Source: Syngnathus acus (taxonomy: Eukaryota > Chordata > Actinopteri > Syngnathiformes > Syngnathidae). From it: a stretch of DNA of 64,000 bases. The DNA lies in contig NC_051088.1 in assembly GCF_901709675.1 (NCBI RefSeq), positions 11,000,193-11,064,192 on the forward strand, written 5' to 3'. Both the position numbers and the translations under genes were made by a program. The notes beneath the pieces are model-generated. The model was not told where the DNA came from. It searched no databases and worked only from the letters and a program-made list of their open reading frames with translations. How positions within the stretch are numbered: the first letter of the stretch is position 1; the number at the start of each line of letters is the position of its first letter. Shown here one piece after another: positions 62,958 through 64,000 of the stretch.

Positions 62958-64000
62958 TACCGTATTTTCCGCACTATTAGGCACACCGGATTATAAGGCG
63001 CACCTTCAATGAACGGCCCATTTTAAAACTTTGTCCATATATAAAGCGCACCGGATTATAAGGCGCATAAAATAGAAGCTATACTGCAACAAACTGAGGT
63101 TGACTAGGGTTGCGGTATGCATCCACTAGCCAATAACCAACGAGCCCTCTGTAAACAATCGCGTTTCTCAAACGATCTCCTATAAAATGATCGGAACTGA
63201 CTAAAGTTCGATCTAACGCATTGGTACTGCTTACCTATGTTTCCCTTCCATATCGATCCGTAGATTTACTCGAAACATTAACAGAGCAGCCTATTTTGAC
63301 ATGAAATAGCCTGGTACGTATAGCAGCTATCGTTATAGCATTAGCCATCCGCAAAGTCCCATGAGCCTCAGCTCGCAATCTCCCATGAGCCTCAGCAAAG
63401 TGTAAACAATCGCGTTTCTCAAACGATCTCCTATAAAATGATCGGAACTGACTAAAGTTCGATCTAACGCATTGGTACTACTTATCTATGTTTCCCTTCC
63501 ATATCGATCCGTAGATTTACTCGAAACATTAACAGAGCAGCCTATTTTGACATGAAAAAGCATGGCACGTATAGCAGCTATCGTTATAGCATTAGCCATC
63601 CGCAAAGTCCCATGAGCCTCAGCTCGCAATCTCCCATGAGCCTCAGCAAAGTGTAAACAATCGCGTTTCTCAAACGATCTCCTATAAAATGATCGGAACT
63701 GACTAAAGTTCGATCTAACGCATTGGTACTACTTACCTATGTTTCCCTTCCATATCGATCCGTAGATTTATTCGAAACATTAACAGAGCAGCCTATTTTG
63801 ACATGTAATAGCCTGGTACGTATAGCAGCTATCGTTATAGCATTAGCCATCCACAAAGTCCCATGAGCCTCAGCTCGCAATCTCCCATGAGCCTCAGCAA
63901 AGTGTAAACAATCGCGTTTCTCAAACGATCTCTTATAAAATGATCGGAACTGACTAAAGTTCGATCTAACGCATTGGTACTACTTACCTATGTTTCCCTT
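62958..64000. mobile_element. TA-flanked MITE with internal 251-bp tandem array (copy 2, runs off the window)
   Basis: It has the same left terminus (TACCGTATTTTCC) and inner units as copy 1. The 251-bp repeat then starts at 63150, 63401, 63652 and 63903, an exact 251-bp period, with units differing by only a few substitutions. The right terminus is not reached, so the array has at least 3.4 units here compared with about 1.7 in copy 1. It lies in a racgap1 intron. Confidence 0.85.
63150..64000. repeat. 251-bp satellite-like tandem array
   Basis: Unit landmarks in order are TGTAAACAATCGCGTTTCTC, CTCCTATAAAATGATCGGAA, GGTACTACTTACCTATG, CCATATCGATCCGTAGATTT, GCAGCCTATTTTGACATG and CCCATGAGCCTCAGCTCGC. 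High identity between units implies recent amplification or homogenisation. Confidence 0.9.

Noticed and set aside
63150-64000. Regular repeats that could be read as a CRISPR-like array
   Set aside because: The repeats are 251 bp, directly adjacent without unique spacers, and inside a eukaryotic transposon; this is a satellite-type array.

Overview
The window is a gene-rich stretch of nuclear DNA from a teleost fish, most likely a percomorph. The evidence is vertebrate multi-exon genes with short introns, fish-type tRNA-derived SINEs, hAT ends and TIR-flanked MITEs, and CRE/TATA promoters. The gene order csrnp2(-), tfcp2(-), pou6f1(-), dazap2(+), smagp(-), bin2(-) matches, by my knowledge of the human map, the block on human 12q13. 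It is flanked here by an RGD-type integrin alpha gene on the left (probably itga5) and racgap1 on the right, both also human 12q13 genes. I inferred splice sites by eye and checked that exon phases sum correctly. Predicted complete proteins are Csrnp2 (455 aa), Tfcp2 (512 aa), Pou6f1 (606 aa), Dazap2 (169 aa), Smagp (about 86-88 aa), Bin2 (451 aa) and a DUF1295 protein (272 aa).

Layout: 1-660 holds the first coding exon of an integrin alpha gene on the minus strand. 0.7-19.2 kb is a long gene-poor interval with SINE fragments, a 47-unit tetranucleotide array, hAT and MITE remnants, a decayed minisatellite-like array (16.9-18.6 kb) and a few repeat-free GC-richer islands that could be regulatory. 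19.2-24.5 kb is csrnp2, with a CRE plus TATA promoter. 25.9-31.4 kb is tfcp2. 33.6-39.5 kb is pou6f1, with a LINE fragment in an intron. 41.5-46 kb is dazap2. 46.8-49.5 kb is smagp. 51.3-54.4 kb is bin2, which shares a divergent promoter with a DUF1295 gene (54.46-57.54 kb). 58.7-64 kb is the C-terminal three quarters of racgap1, whose introns hold two copies of an unusual MITE with an internal 251-bp tandem repeat. The second copy runs off the window.

The genes do not form a pathway. They are a syntenic block of transcription factors (Csrnp2, Tfcp2, Pou6f1), an adaptor (Dazap2), membrane or membrane-remodelling proteins (Smagp, Bin2, DUF1295) and a cytokinesis regulator (Racgap1).

The observations most worth a second look are: a 355-bp tandem duplication that copies the start-codon exon of smagp in frame; an apparent one-base deletion in tfcp2 exon 3, with an alternative donor/acceptor pair that would restore frame; the MITE with the 251-bp array carrying consensus 5' splice sites in racgap1 sense orientation; and two 69-nt, stop-free, in-frame introns. 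I found no prokaryotic-type system, CRISPR array or clear RNA gene.
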